Below, in pieces: positions 50,087 to 59,432 of a stretch of 64,000 bases of DNA. This stretch comes from Palsa-506 sp963786975 (GTDB lineage: Bacteria > Actinomycetota > Actinomycetes > Streptosporangiales > Streptosporangiaceae), in NCBI GenBank assembly GCA_963786975.1, contig CAWBBE010000011.1, positions 744,001 to 808,000 on the forward strand, in the 5' to 3' direction. The position numbers were made by a program, and so were the translations under genes. Positions within the stretch are counted from its first letter, which is position 1. Each line of letters opens with the position of its first letter. The notes under the pieces were generated by a model. That model was given only the letters and a program-made list of their open reading frames with translations. It searched no databases and was not told the origin of the DNA.

Positions 50087-52046
50087 GTGGCTCCCCCTAG
50101 CAGCACCAAATCCAGGCCGGGGCGCGCCCTCGCGGCGCTGCTCGCGCTGATCGTCATCATGCTGGTGGCGATCATCGGCAAGGATGCGTTCCAGCCCGCC
50201 AGCTGGCACCGTAACTTCCATGTGCAGCTTGGCCTGGACTTGTCGAGCGGTACCACGGTGACGCTGAAGGCGGACACCCCGAACCATGCGCAGCCCTCGG
50301 CGGCTGACATGGCGACGGCAATCTCGATCATGGAGCAGCGGGTCAACGGCGCCGGATTCACCGGTGCCCAGGTGGCCCAGCAGGGCAGCAACATCATCAC
50401 CGTGTCCGTGCCGGGCAAGGGCGCGCAGGACGTCGTGCACCTGGTCGGCACGACTGCCCTGCTGCGCTTCCGCGAGGTGCTGCTCGAGGCCAACAACACC
50501 TCCGCCGCCGCGCCGGTGCCGACTCCCACCCCGACCCCCACGCCGAGCGCGTCCGGGAGCACCAAGCCGGGCAACGGCAAGAAGGCGCACGCCAGCGCGA
50601 GCCCGTCGCCCACCGCGTCGGCCAGCACATCGGCGGCCGCGCTCGGCGCGGCCGAGCCGGCGGCCAGGGCCTGACCGAGCGGGCCAGGCACCTGGCCGGC
50701 ACGGCCTCGCCGAGCCCGTCAGCCTCGGCCAGCCCGTCAGCGTCGCCGACGGCCAGCAGCCAGGCCAGCCCGGCGCCGAGCGCCTCGCCCAGCGCCACCA
50801 GCCCGGGCGCGAAGCTGTCCACGACCGCCCAGGCATCCGGCGATGCCAGCCTGGTCAGCGCCCCGGTGAAGCAGTTGTTCGACAAGCTGAACTGCGCCAA
50901 CCCCAAGTGGCAGCAGGAGATTTACCAGAACGACCCGAATAAGTGGGACAACCCGAACGTCCAGACCGTGTCCTGCCAGTTCATTCCCGGGCCGGCTGGG
51001 TCAAGTACGTGCTGGACAAGTCCACCGTCTCCGGCACCGAGGTAAAGGGCGCCACGGCGACGCTGGATCCGAACTCGGCCAGCGCCTGGCAGGTGAACCT
51101 CTCCTTCGACGGGGCCGGCGCGACCGCATTCGGCAACCTGACCACCGAGATGTTCGACAAGTACGGCAACGGCGGCAATCCGACCTCGCCGCTGGACCAG
51201 GCCGCGGTCGTGCTGGACGGCAAGATAATCTCCTCGCCGAACATCATCAGCGCCATCACCGGCGGCCAGGCCCAGATCACCGGGAGCTTCACCCAGGCGC
51301 AGGCGAGCTCGCTGGCCAACATCCTGAGCTACGGCGCGCTGCCGCTGAAGTTCAGCAAGCAGTCCGTCGAGTCGATCTCGCCGCAGCTCGGCTCATCCCA
51401 GCTGCACGCTGGCCTGATCGCGGCCGGCATCGGCCTGCTGCTGGTCGTGCTCTACTCGTTCCTGTACTACCGCGGCCTCGGCATCGTGTCGGTGTCCAGC
51501 CTGATCATCGCGGCGCTGCTGTCCTACCTGTCGGTCGTCCTGCTGAGCAAGTACCAGGGCTTCTCGCTGTCACTGGCCGGCGTGGCCGGCCTGATCGTCG
51601 CGATCGGCATCACCGCGGACTCCTTCGTGGTGTATTTCGAGCGGCTCCGCGATGAGGTCAGGGACGGCCGGTCGCTGCGGGCCGCGGTGGAACGCGGCTG
51701 GCAGCGCGCCAGGCGCACGATCCTGGTCTCCGACACGGTGTCCTTCCTGGCCGCCGCCCTGCTGTGGTACTTCGCGATCGGCGACGTGAAGGGCTTCGCC
51801 TTCACCCTCGGCCTGACCACTGTGATCGACATCGTGGTGGTCTTCCTGTTCACCAAGCCGATGGTCACCTTGCTGGCCAGGACCAGCTTCTTCGGCAACG
51901 GCCACCCGCTGTCCGGCCTGGATCCGGCCAGGCTCGGCGCGCGATCGCCGTGGCGCGGCGCCAAGCGGGTCACCGCCCGGCCGGCCGCGGGCGGGGCAAG
52001 CGCCACGGCCCGCCCGCACGCCCGGACCACCCCTGAGGAGGCGTGA
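50087..52046 (+). CDS. secD: Protein translocase subunit SecD (two one-base frameshifts)
   Basis: GTG 50087 starts a protein with an N-terminal transmembrane segment (ALAALLALIVIMLVAIIG), HVQLGLDLSSGTTVTLKA and SIMEQRVNGAGFTGAQV. The frame breaks near 50664, where GGCCAGG lacks a C, and again near 50985, where CCCGGGCC lacks a base. The intermediate frame supplies LVSAPVKQLFDKLNCANPKW. The last frame has VLDGKIISSPNIISAITGGQ, QITGSFTQAQASSLANILSY and six-helix membrane parts (LSLAGVAGLIVAIGITADSF). SecD with SecF pulls exported proteins using the proton gradient. A Ser/Pro/Ala-rich insert of about 110 residues in the extracytoplasmic domain is typical of actinobacterial SecD. Confidence 0.9.
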
Positions 52047-53362
52047 TGTCCCGGCTCGGCAACATCGGTGGCCGGCTCTACCGCGGTGAGGTGTCGGTCG
52101 AGTTCGTCTCCCGGCAGCGGCTCTGGTACACGATCTCCGGGCTGATCCTGGTCATCAGCATTGCCGCGCTCGCCTTCCGCGGGCTGAACACCAGCGTGGA
52201 GTTCAAGGGCGGCTCGGTGTTCCAGTTCAGCGCGCCGACGGCGACCTCCGCACAGGTCAGCAACGTGGTCAGCGCGGCAGGCGGCGGCACCGACGCGATC
52301 GTGCAGAAAGTCGGCATCGGCAGCAGCGCCAGCTGGCAGGTACAGACCTCGAAGGTGCCGTTCAGCGAGCAGCAGAAGATCCAGAGCGCGATCGCCGGCA
52401 ATTTCCACATTTCCGAGAACGCCGTGAGCGCGAACTTCGTCGGGCCGAGCTGGGGCACCCAGATCTCGCAGAAGGCGCTCAAGGCACTGATCGCCTTCCT
52501 GATCGTGATCGTGATCTACCTGTCGATCGCCTTCGAGTGGCGGATGGCCAGCGCTGCGCTGATCGCGCTGGCGCACGACATCGTGATCACGATCGGCGTC
52601 TACGCGCTGACTGGCTTCCAGGTCAGCCCGGCGACCGTCATCGGGCTGCTCACGATCCTCGGTTACTCGCTGTACGACACCGTGGTCGTCTTCGACAAGG
52701 TCAGGGAGAATACCGCCGGACTGCTCGGCACCGCCCGCAGCACCTATAGCCAGGCCGCCAACCTCGCGCTCAACCAGACCCTGGTCCGGTCCATCAACAC
52801 TTCGGTGATCGCGCTGCTGCCGGTGGCCGCGATCCTGGTCGTCGGGGTCGGGTTGCTCGGGGCCGGCGAGCTCAAGGACCTGGCGCTGGTGCTGTTCGTC
52901 GGCATGCTGTCCGGTACCTACTCCTCGATCTGCATCGCTACCCCGGTGCTAGCCGACCTGAAGGAGCGCGAGCCGCAGTACAAGGCGCTGGCCAAGCGGG
53001 TCGCGCTGCGGCAGGCGGGCGGCCGCGCCGCCATGCGGGCCAAGGCCAAGGCCGGGAAGGCCGCGGCTGGCGGCGGGCAGGCCGCTGGCCCGGCCGCGGA
53101 TGCCGGGCCCGGTCCGGGCGCTGATCCTGATCAGGGCGCTGACCAGGACACTGATGCTGATCAGGACGCCGCCGCTGGCCGTGACTCCGGCCACCCCGCG
53201 GCGGCGGACCCGGCGCTGCCAGCGCCCGGCGAGCGGGTACCGGTCGGCCAGGCCGGCGCCACCACCCCGCGCAGCCCGGGAGGCAGGCCGGGACCGCGCC
53301 AGCAGCCGCGGCGCAGCAGCGCGGCCAAGCGGCGGCCAGGCGGCAAGAAGAAGCGGCGCTAG
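52046..53362 (+). CDS. secF: Protein translocase subunit SecF
   Basis: ATG 52046 shares its first base with the secD stop and is preceded by GAGGAG; GTG 52043 would be too close to it. The 438-residue protein has SVEFKGGSVFQFSAP, the membrane motifs SIAFEWRMASAALIALAHDI and GLLTILGYSLYDTVVVFDKV, and SINTSVIALLPVAAIL. A long disordered tail (from about residue 330) is rich in Ala, Gly and Asp and ends in a Lys/Arg cluster. The apt gene begins three bases later. Confidence 0.95.
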   Translation: MSRLGNIGGRLYRGEVSVEFVSRQRLWYTISGLILVISIAALAFRGLNTSVEFKGGSVFQFSAPTATSAQVSNVVSAAGGGTDAIVQKVGIGSSASWQVQTSKVPFSEQQKIQSAIAGNFHISENAVSANFVGPSWGTQISQKALKALIAFLIVIVIYLSIAFEWRMASAALIALAHDIVITIGVYALTGFQVSPATVIGLLTILGYSLYDTVVVFDKVRENTAGLLGTARSTYSQAANLALNQTLVRSINTSVIALLPVAAILVVGVGLLGAGELKDLALVLFVGMLSGTYSSICIATPVLADLKEREPQYKALAKRVALRQAGGRAAMRAKAKAGKAAAGGGQAAGPAADAGPGPGADPDQGADQDTDADQDAAAGRDSGHPAAADPALPAPGERVPVGQAGATTPRSPGGRPGPRQQPRRSSAAKRRPGGKKKRR

Positions 53363-53365
53363 CAC

Positions 53366-53908
53366 GTGTCCGGTGACGCGCTCGCTGACGCCGGGGTCGC
53401 GGAACTGATCTCCTCGATGATCCGGGATGTCCGCGACTTCCCGGAGCCGGGCATCGTGTTCAAGGACATCACCCCGTTGCTCGCCGACGGCCCCGCGCTG
53501 GCCGCGGTAATCGGCGCGCTGGCCGCCGGGCACGGCCGGATCGACAAGGTGGCCGGGATCGAGGCACGCGGTTTCATCCTGGCGGCGCCGGTCGCGCTCC
53601 GGCTCGGAGTCGGTTTCGTGCCCGTCCGTAAGCAGGGAAAGCTGCCGGCCGCCTGCCGCTCGCAGACCTACGAGCTTGAATACGGCACCGCGACGCTGGA
53701 GGTGCACGAGGATGCTTTCGCGCCGGGCGATCAGGTGCTCATCGTCGATGACGTGCTTGCTACCGGCGGCACCGCCGCCGCGACCGCCGACCTGGTCCGG
53801 CGCAGCGGCGCGGAGGTGACCGCGGCGGCGGTGATGCTGGAACTCGGCTTCCTCAGCGGCCGGACCCGGGTACCCGACCTGGACATACGGTCGCTGCTTG
53901 TGGTGTGA
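53366..53908 (+). CDS. apt: Adenine phosphoribosyltransferase
   Basis: The 180-residue protein starts at GTG 53366. Landmarks are DFPEPGIVFKDITPLLAD, GIEARGFILAAPVALRLG, RKQGKLPA, and the PRPP-binding loop VLIVDDVLATGGTA (residues 124–137). It converts adenine and PRPP to AMP in the cytoplasm. The place between secF and rel is conserved in actinobacteria. Confidence 0.95.
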   Translation: MSGDALADAGVAELISSMIRDVRDFPEPGIVFKDITPLLADGPALAAVIGALAAGHGRIDKVAGIEARGFILAAPVALRLGVGFVPVRKQGKLPAACRSQTYELEYGTATLEVHEDAFAPGDQVLIVDDVLATGGTAAATADLVRRSGAEVTAAAVMLELGFLSGRTRVPDLDIRSLLVV

Positions 53909-54001
53909 GAAGGCTGGTGCGCGGCGCGCTGCGCGGTGCCCGGCACTTTCCGGAGCCCCCCGTCGATAGACTGTGTGCCTTAGCGGACGTGAGGAGCATT
54001 T

Positions 54002-56821
54002 GTGGCCGGTGACGCGGTAACGGCCGGCCTGGCCGAAACCGGGGTCACCCTGGCCGCCGACGGCCAGCCCGAGCAGCATGAGGACAAGCCGGTGCTGCTA
54101 GCGGAGCAGGGCGGGGTGACGCCGGATAGCGCTGCGCCCCCGGATGGCCCCGCGTCCCCGGATGGCTCCGCTCCCCCGGATGGCCCCGCGTCCCCGGATG
54201 GCCCCGCGTCCCCGGATGGCCCCGCGTCCCCGGATGGCCCCGCGTCCCCGGATGCGCCCGCGCCCCCGGACGGTACCGCGCCCCCGGATGGCCCCGCGCC
54301 CCCGGATAACACGGCGCTGCCGGACAGCACCGGATCCGTAAGCACCGCCGCCGCGGCTGTCGCAGGCGCCGCGGATCTCCCGGGTTCGGCGGATGGCACG
54401 GATGCCGAACGCGGGAACGTGCCTGGCCCGGTCCCGGACCGCCCGGAAAAGGCCAGCAAGGCCGGCAAACCCGGCAAGGGCGCCAAGGCCAGCAAGGCCG
54501 GGCAGGTCAGTCAGGCCGGCAAGGCCGGCAAGGCCGGGCGGGCCAGGCAGCCCGCGGCCGCCGGGCGGGCCACGGCCAGCCCGCAGCCGGGCGGCACCGC
54601 CGGGACCACAGGCGTCCGCCGTCGGCTGGCCAGGCTCGGCGCCCCGCGCGGTGGCATCAACCCCGTGCTCGAGCCGCTGATCAAGACGGTCCGGGCGACG
54701 CACCCGAAGGCCGACGTGCGGCTGGTCGAGCACGCCTACGACGTCGCGGCCCGGCAGCACACCGGCCAGCTGCGGAAGAGCGGCGACCCGTACATCACCC
54801 ACCCGCTCTCGGTGGCCACCATCCTGGCCGAGCTCGGCATGAACACCGAGACGCTGTGCGCCGCGCTGCTGCACGACACCATCGAAGACACCCAGTACAC
54901 CCTGGCCGAGCTGCGCGCCGAGTTCGGCGACGAGATCGCCGAGCTGGTCGACGGCGTGACCAAGCTGGACAAGGTCAAGTACGGCGATGCCGCGCAGGCG
55001 GAAACCGTGCGCAAGATGGTGGTCGCGATGTCCCGCGACATCAGGGTCCTGGTCATCAAGCTGGCGGACCGCCTGCACAACATGCGGACGCTGCGCTATC
55101 TGCCGCGGCCGAAACAGGAGCAGAAGTCGCGCGAGGTACTGGAGATCTTTGCGCCGCTGGCGCACCGGCTCGGCATGAACACGGTCAAGTGGGAGCTTGA
55201 GGATCTGGCCTTCGCCACGATGTTCCCGAAGCGTTACGACGAGATTGCCCGGCTGGTTTCCGAGCGTGCTCCCCGCCGGGACATGTTCCTGCAGGAGGTC
55301 GTCGAGGACGTATCGGCGGATTTGCGCGAGGCCAAGATCAAGGCGCGGGTAACCGGCCGGCCGAAGCACTATTACTCCGTTTACCAGAAGATGATCGCCA
55401 GGAATGTCGGCTTCGACGATATCTATGACCTGGTCGGCATCCGCGTCCTGGTGGATTCGCTGCGCGACTGCTACGCGGTCCTCGGCACGGTCCATGCCCG
55501 GTGGAATCCGGTGCCCGGGCGGTTCAAGGACTACATCGCGATGCCGAAGTTCAACATGTACCAGTCGCTGCACACGACCGTGATCGGCCCGGAGGGCAAG
55601 CCGGTAGAGCTGCAGATCAGGACCTGGGGCATGCACCGGCGGGCGGAGTACGGGGTCGCCGCGCACTGGAAGTACAAGGAAGAAACGGTGCTCGGCACCC
55701 GCAGCTCGGATCTGGCCTGGCTGCGGCAGCTGGTCGACTGGCAGCGGGAGACGGCCGACCCGGCCGAATTCCTCGAATCGCTCCGGTTCGATCTCGGCGC
55801 CGCCGAGGTTTACGTCTTCACCCCGCGCGGCGCGGTCATCGCGCTGCCGCAGGGCGCCACGCCGGTCGACTTCGCCTACTCGATTCACACCGAGGTCGGG
55901 CACCGGACCATCGGGGCGCGGGTAAACGGCCGCCTGGTGGCGCTGGAGAGCACGCTCAACAACGGCGACACCGTGGAGATCTTCACCTCCAAGGCGATGG
56001 ACGCCGGGCCGAGCCGGGACTGGCTCGGGTTCGTCAAGAGCGCGAGAGCGCGGAACAAGATCCGGCACTGGTTCTCCAAGGAGCGCAGGGAGGCCGCTGC
56101 CGAGACGGGCAAGGCCGCCATCGCCCGGGCCATGCGCAAGCAGGGCCTGCCGCTACAGCGGCTGGCGACCGGCGACGCGCTGCTCGCCATCGCCCGCGAG
56201 CTGCGTTATACCGATCTGTCGGCGCTGTACGCGGCCGTCGGCGAGGGTCATGTCAGCGCCCAGTCGGTGGTGGGCAAGCTGGTCAGGTCGGCCGGCGGGA
56301 TCGCCGGCGCGCAGGAGGACCTGGCCGAGACAGCCCTGCCCACCCGGCCGCCCAAGCCGCCGCCGGCCGGTGACTCCGGCGTGGTCGTGGAGGGTGCCGC
56401 CGATGTCTGGGCGCGGCTCTCCAAGTGCTGCACGCCGGTGCCCGGCGACGACATCACCGGGTTCGTCACTCGCGGCCACGGGGTTTCCGTGCACCGGGCC
56501 GATTGCGTCAACCTTGAGCACCTGCTCGGCTCCCAGTCCGAGCGGGTGGTCACGGTGCGCTGGTCGCCGCGGGAAGGATCCCTGTTCCTGGTCGCGATCC
56601 AGGTCGAGGCGCTGGACCGTACCGGCCTGCTCTCCGATGTGACCAGGGCGCTATCCGACCAGCACGTCAACATCCTTTCGGCGTCGGTGACCACGACCAG
56701 GGACCGGGTTGCCTTCAGCAAGTTCACGTTCGAGATGGGTGACCCGAAGCACCTGCGTCATGTGCTCCGCGCGGTCCGCTCCATCGACGGCGTGTACGAC
56801 GTGTACCGGGTCACCAACTAG
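54002..56821 (+). CDS. relA: Bifunctional (p)ppGpp synthetase/hydrolase Rel
   Basis: GTG 54002 follows GAGGAG. The first 210 residues are low-complexity (PDGPAS repeats and KAGKAGKAG). The HD hydrolase domain has H291-D292 in AALLHDTIEDTQYT. The synthetase domain (about 440–560) has RVTGRPKHYYSVYQKM. RFKDYIAMPKFNMYQSLHTT carries the R-x-K-D form typical of bifunctional Rel rather than the E-x-D-D of RelA synthetases. TGS (about 603–665) and C-terminal ACT (about 860–939, VEALDRTGLLSDVTRALSDQ) domains follow. It makes and breaks (p)ppGpp during amino-acid starvation. The 939-residue length exceeds other Rel proteins mainly through the N-terminal extension. Confidence 0.94.
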   Translation: MAGDAVTAGLAETGVTLAADGQPEQHEDKPVLLAEQGGVTPDSAAPPDGPASPDGSAPPDGPASPDGPASPDGPASPDGPASPDAPAPPDGTAPPDGPAPPDNTALPDSTGSVSTAAAAVAGAADLPGSADGTDAERGNVPGPVPDRPEKASKAGKPGKGAKASKAGQVSQAGKAGKAGRARQPAAAGRATASPQPGGTAGTTGVRRRLARLGAPRGGINPVLEPLIKTVRATHPKADVRLVEHAYDVAARQHTGQLRKSGDPYITHPLSVATILAELGMNTETLCAALLHDTIEDTQYTLAELRAEFGDEIAELVDGVTKLDKVKYGDAAQAETVRKMVVAMSRDIRVLVIKLADRLHNMRTLRYLPRPKQEQKSREVLEIFAPLAHRLGMNTVKWELEDLAFATMFPKRYDEIARLVSERAPRRDMFLQEVVEDVSADLREAKIKARVTGRPKHYYSVYQKMIARNVGFDDIYDLVGIRVLVDSLRDCYAVLGTVHARWNPVPGRFKDYIAMPKFNMYQSLHTTVIGPEGKPVELQIRTWGMHRRAEYGVAAHWKYKEETVLGTRSSDLAWLRQLVDWQRETADPAEFLESLRFDLGAAEVYVFTPRGAVIALPQGATPVDFAYSIHTEVGHRTIGARVNGRLVALESTLNNGDTVEIFTSKAMDAGPSRDWLGFVKSARARNKIRHWFSKERREAAAETGKAAIARAMRKQGLPLQRLATGDALLAIARELRYTDLSALYAAVGEGHVSAQSVVGKLVRSAGGIAGAQEDLAETALPTRPPKPPPAGDSGVVVEGAADVWARLSKCCTPVPGDDITGFVTRGHGVSVHRADCVNLEHLLGSQSERVVTVRWSPREGSLFLVAIQVEALDRTGLLSDVTRALSDQHVNILSASVTTTRDRVAFSKFTFEMGDPKHLRHVLRAVRSIDGVYDVYRVTN
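54139..54306. repeat. 18-bp coding tandem repeat (PDGPAS) in rel
   Basis: About nine units of the form CCGGATGGCCCCGCGTCC encode P-D-G-P-A-S or close variants. The units 54175–54250 are nearly identical. The array stays in frame and lies before the conserved Rel domains. Confidence 0.88.
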
Positions 56822-56898
56822 CACCCAGGCCATCGGCAGCCCGCAGCCGGGCACCGCCGGCGATGCCGGCACCGCCCGGCGTCAGCCGGAGCCCGGCG

Positions 56899-58137
56899 TC
56901 AGCCGGACAGCTCGGCCAGCGTCCGCTCTGCCTCGTGCAGCCACTCGCGCCGGGCCGTCAGGGCCTCTTCCGCGCGCTGGCTGGCCTTCTCGTCGCCCTG
57001 CGCCTGGGCCCGCTCCAGCTGGCCCTCCAGCTGACTGATCGCGGCGCGGATCTGCTCGACGGTGCCCTTGGCCCTGGACAGTGCCTCGGGGTTAGAGCGC
57101 CGCCAGTGCGTGTCCTCGGCCTTGCGCACCGCTTCCTCTACCCGGCGCAGACCGCCTTCGAGCCTTTCCTGCGCATCGCGGGGCACGCCGCCGATCCGCT
57201 CCCAGCGCTCCTGGATGCCGCGCAGGACGGAGCGGGCTGACCGGGCATTGGTCACCGGCAGCAGCTTCTCGGCCTCCGCCAGCAGCTCGGTCTTCGCGGC
57301 GGCATGCTCGCGAAGCTCGGCGTCCTTGGCCGAGAAGATCTTCGCGCGCTCGGTGAAGAACCTGTCCTGAGCGGCCTTGAACCGGCCCCACAGCTCTTCC
57401 TCGGCGGCCCGGTCGGCCCGGCCCGCCTCCTTCCAGGAGCGCATCAGCTCCCGGTAAGCGGAGGCAGTCGGCCCCCAGTCGGTCGAGGTGGCGAGCGCCT
57501 CGGCCTCGGTCACCAGCTTCTCCTTGCGTGCCCTGGCGCCTTCCCGCTCGTCTTCCAGGCCCGCGAAGTATGCCTTGCGGCGCTTGGTAAACGCGTTGCG
57601 CGCGGCGGAAAGCCGCTTCCACAGCGCGGTCTCGACGGCGCGGTCTGCCCGCGGCGCCGCCTTCCACTCCTCCAGCAGCTGCCGCATCCGCTCGCCGCTG
57701 ATCTTCCAGTGCGTCGCCTCCGCCGCGATGCGCTCGGCCTCGGCGACGATGCGCTCCTTGCGGTCCTGCGCCTCGGTACGAGCCTGCTCCCGGGCGGCCT
57801 TGTTCTCCTCGCGGCGGTGGTCGACCAGGCCGGTCATCGCCTCCAGCTTCCGCTGGAGCCCGTCCAGATCCCCGACGCAGTGCGCGTCGGCGATAGCCGA
57901 GAGCAGCCTGGCGATGGTCGCCCTGGCCTGGCCGGGGGAGAGGTCCGTGGTAGAGATCCGCTGCTCAAGCAGGCTGACCTCGGTCTCGAGCGCGAGGAAC
58001 TTGCGCTCGAAGAAGGCGAGAGCCTCCGCCGGGGTACCCGCCTGCCATGAGCCCACCACGCGCTCGCCATCGGCGGTACGGACGTAGACGGTGCCGTCGT
58101 CGTCTACCCGGCCCCACGGATCGTTGGCGGTGCTCAC
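56899..58137 (-). CDS. DUF349-repeat coiled-coil protein
   Basis: GTG 58137 is chosen because GGAGG lies six bases upstream. The 412-residue protein is almost wholly helical. DUF349-type repeats are seen at WKISGERMRQLLEEWKAAPR, WGPTASAYRELMRSWKEAGR, and NARSARSVLRGIQERWERIG. Each has the W/L...LxxxWKxxxRxxR pattern followed by WxRFxxAxDxFF-like sequence (ELWGRFKAAQDRFFTERAKI). The protein is cytoplasmic, its function unclear. It is convergent with rel and upstream of ppi's end, as in other actinobacteria. Confidence 0.82.
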   Translation of the reverse strand: MSTANDPWGRVDDDGTVYVRTADGERVVGSWQAGTPAEALAFFERKFLALETEVSLLEQRISTTDLSPGQARATIARLLSAIADAHCVGDLDGLQRKLEAMTGLVDHRREENKAAREQARTEAQDRKERIVAEAERIAAEATHWKISGERMRQLLEEWKAAPRADRAVETALWKRLSAARNAFTKRRKAYFAGLEDEREGARARKEKLVTEAEALATSTDWGPTASAYRELMRSWKEAGRADRAAEEELWGRFKAAQDRFFTERAKIFSAKDAELREHAAAKTELLAEAEKLLPVTNARSARSVLRGIQERWERIGGVPRDAQERLEGGLRRVEEAVRKAEDTHWRRSNPEALSRAKGTVEQIRAAISQLEGQLERAQAQGDEKASQRAEEALTARREWLHEAERTLAELSG

Positions 58138-58181
58138 CGCTAACCTCCTGCTCAGTACCTGGCCGGCCAGGCGCATGCCGG

Positions 58182-59024
58182 TCAGGTCTTCCTTATCGTC
58201 ACGCTCTCGATGACGACCTTCTTCTTCGGATGGCCGTCCCCGGGGCCGTTGGCGTTGTCGCTGCCCGCCTTGGCCACATTCTGGATGATATTAAGCCCGC
58301 TGACGATGGTGCCGAACGGTGTGTATTTGGGCGGCAACGTAGGGGTGTTCTTGTACACCAGGAAGAACTGGCTGCCGTTGGTGTTCGGCCCGGAGTTGGC
58401 CATCGCCACCGTGCCGCCCGGGTACTTCGCCCCGGCCAGGTTCTCGTCATCGAACTTGTAACCCGGCCCGCCGTTGCCGGTGCCCGTCGGATCCCCGCAT
58501 TGCAGGACGAAGATCCCGGATGTTGTCAGCCGGTGGCAATGCGTGCCGTCGAAGTACTTCTTGGCCGCCAGGTAGACAAAAGAGTTCACCGTGCAGGTGG
58601 CCTTGCTGTTACCCAAGCTGATAACGATGTTGCCGCGGTTGGTGTGAATCGTCGCCCGGTACCTGGCCTTGCCGTCCGGCCGGGCGGGCGGCGTGCCTAC
58701 CTTGCGGGCAGCCGGCGGGCTGGCCGGGTACGAGCAGTGCCTGGCCGGCTCGGCCTGCGTAGGCGTCGGCGTAGCCGAGGCCGGAGTTGCCCCGGCCGAC
58801 GGGGTCGCCCCGGCCGAAGCGCCTGATTTCGCCGCGGCCTGCGCGTGCTGGCCCTGTCCGCGGAAAAGGAAGTAGCCGCCAACCGCGAGCGCAATGGCCA
58901 GGCAGCACGCCACGCCGATGGCCGTCAGGCGGCGTGTCCGCTGGTACTGCTCCTGCTGCCGGACTGTCCGGCGCTGATAGCGCTCGCGGGCAAGCCTCCG
59001 CTGGCGTTCCTTCTTACCCGCCAC
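58182..59024 (-). CDS. Cyclophilin-type peptidyl-prolyl isomerase, membrane-anchored
   Basis: The 280-residue protein has a basic cytosolic N-terminus (KKERQRRLARERYQRRTVRQ), a transmembrane segment (LTAIGVACCLAIALAVGGYF), an Ala/Thr/Pro linker, and a cyclophilin domain (about 118–280). Visible motifs are IHTNRGNIVISLG, GTHCHRLTTSGIFVLQCGDP, TGTGNGGPGYKFDDEN, and NGSQFFLVYKNTP. It probably isomerises prolines of exported proteins. CRD-type residues look mostly intact, with the usual actinobacterial changes. It is on the strand opposite to the MBL gene. Confidence 0.88.
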   Translation of the reverse strand: MAGKKERQRRLARERYQRRTVRQQEQYQRTRRLTAIGVACCLAIALAVGGYFLFRGQGQHAQAAAKSGASAGATPSAGATPASATPTPTQAEPARHCSYPASPPAARKVGTPPARPDGKARYRATIHTNRGNIVISLGNSKATCTVNSFVYLAAKKYFDGTHCHRLTTSGIFVLQCGDPTGTGNGGPGYKFDDENLAGAKYPGGTVAMANSGPNTNGSQFFLVYKNTPTLPPKYTPFGTIVSGLNIIQNVAKAGSDNANGPGDGHPKKKVVIESVTIRKT

Positions 59025-59432
59025 CCGCTCAGCCCTCCCGGTTCCTGTCGTCCTGCCTGATCAGCTAAACTTCGCGAATCGTACCGGGACCCGGACTCCA
59101 GTGAAACAGCCGTTACCGGTTCGAGCCAAGGCCGTCGTTCTGCCGCCACATCAGCCCCGTCAGTTACCCGGTGACGCCACCCGTTCGTGATCAGCGGTAC
59201 CGGCGGTGACACGCGGCTCCCGCTCGTCACCCGGCGCAGGATCCGGGCGCCGGCAACGGGATCCAGGGCGCTGTTTGACGGGGATCCGGCGCCGGGGCCT
59301 GAATAATCCGTGATCATGAAATGGGCGGGCCCGCGCGACCGGCGGCGGCGGTGTGCTCGGTAGCCTGTAGCCACGCTGCGCAGCCAGGCCCGTCCAGGGC
59401 GCCAGGTCCGGTAACCCGGGAAGGAGGCAGCC
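59025..59432. other. Divergent intergenic region between ppi and the MBL gene
   Basis: The region holds no supported gene. It should carry promoters on both strands. The sequence GGTAGCCTGTAGCC near 59359 could be part of the MBL-gene promoter. The ribosome-binding site AGGAGG (59422–59427) lies at the right end. Confidence 0.45.
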
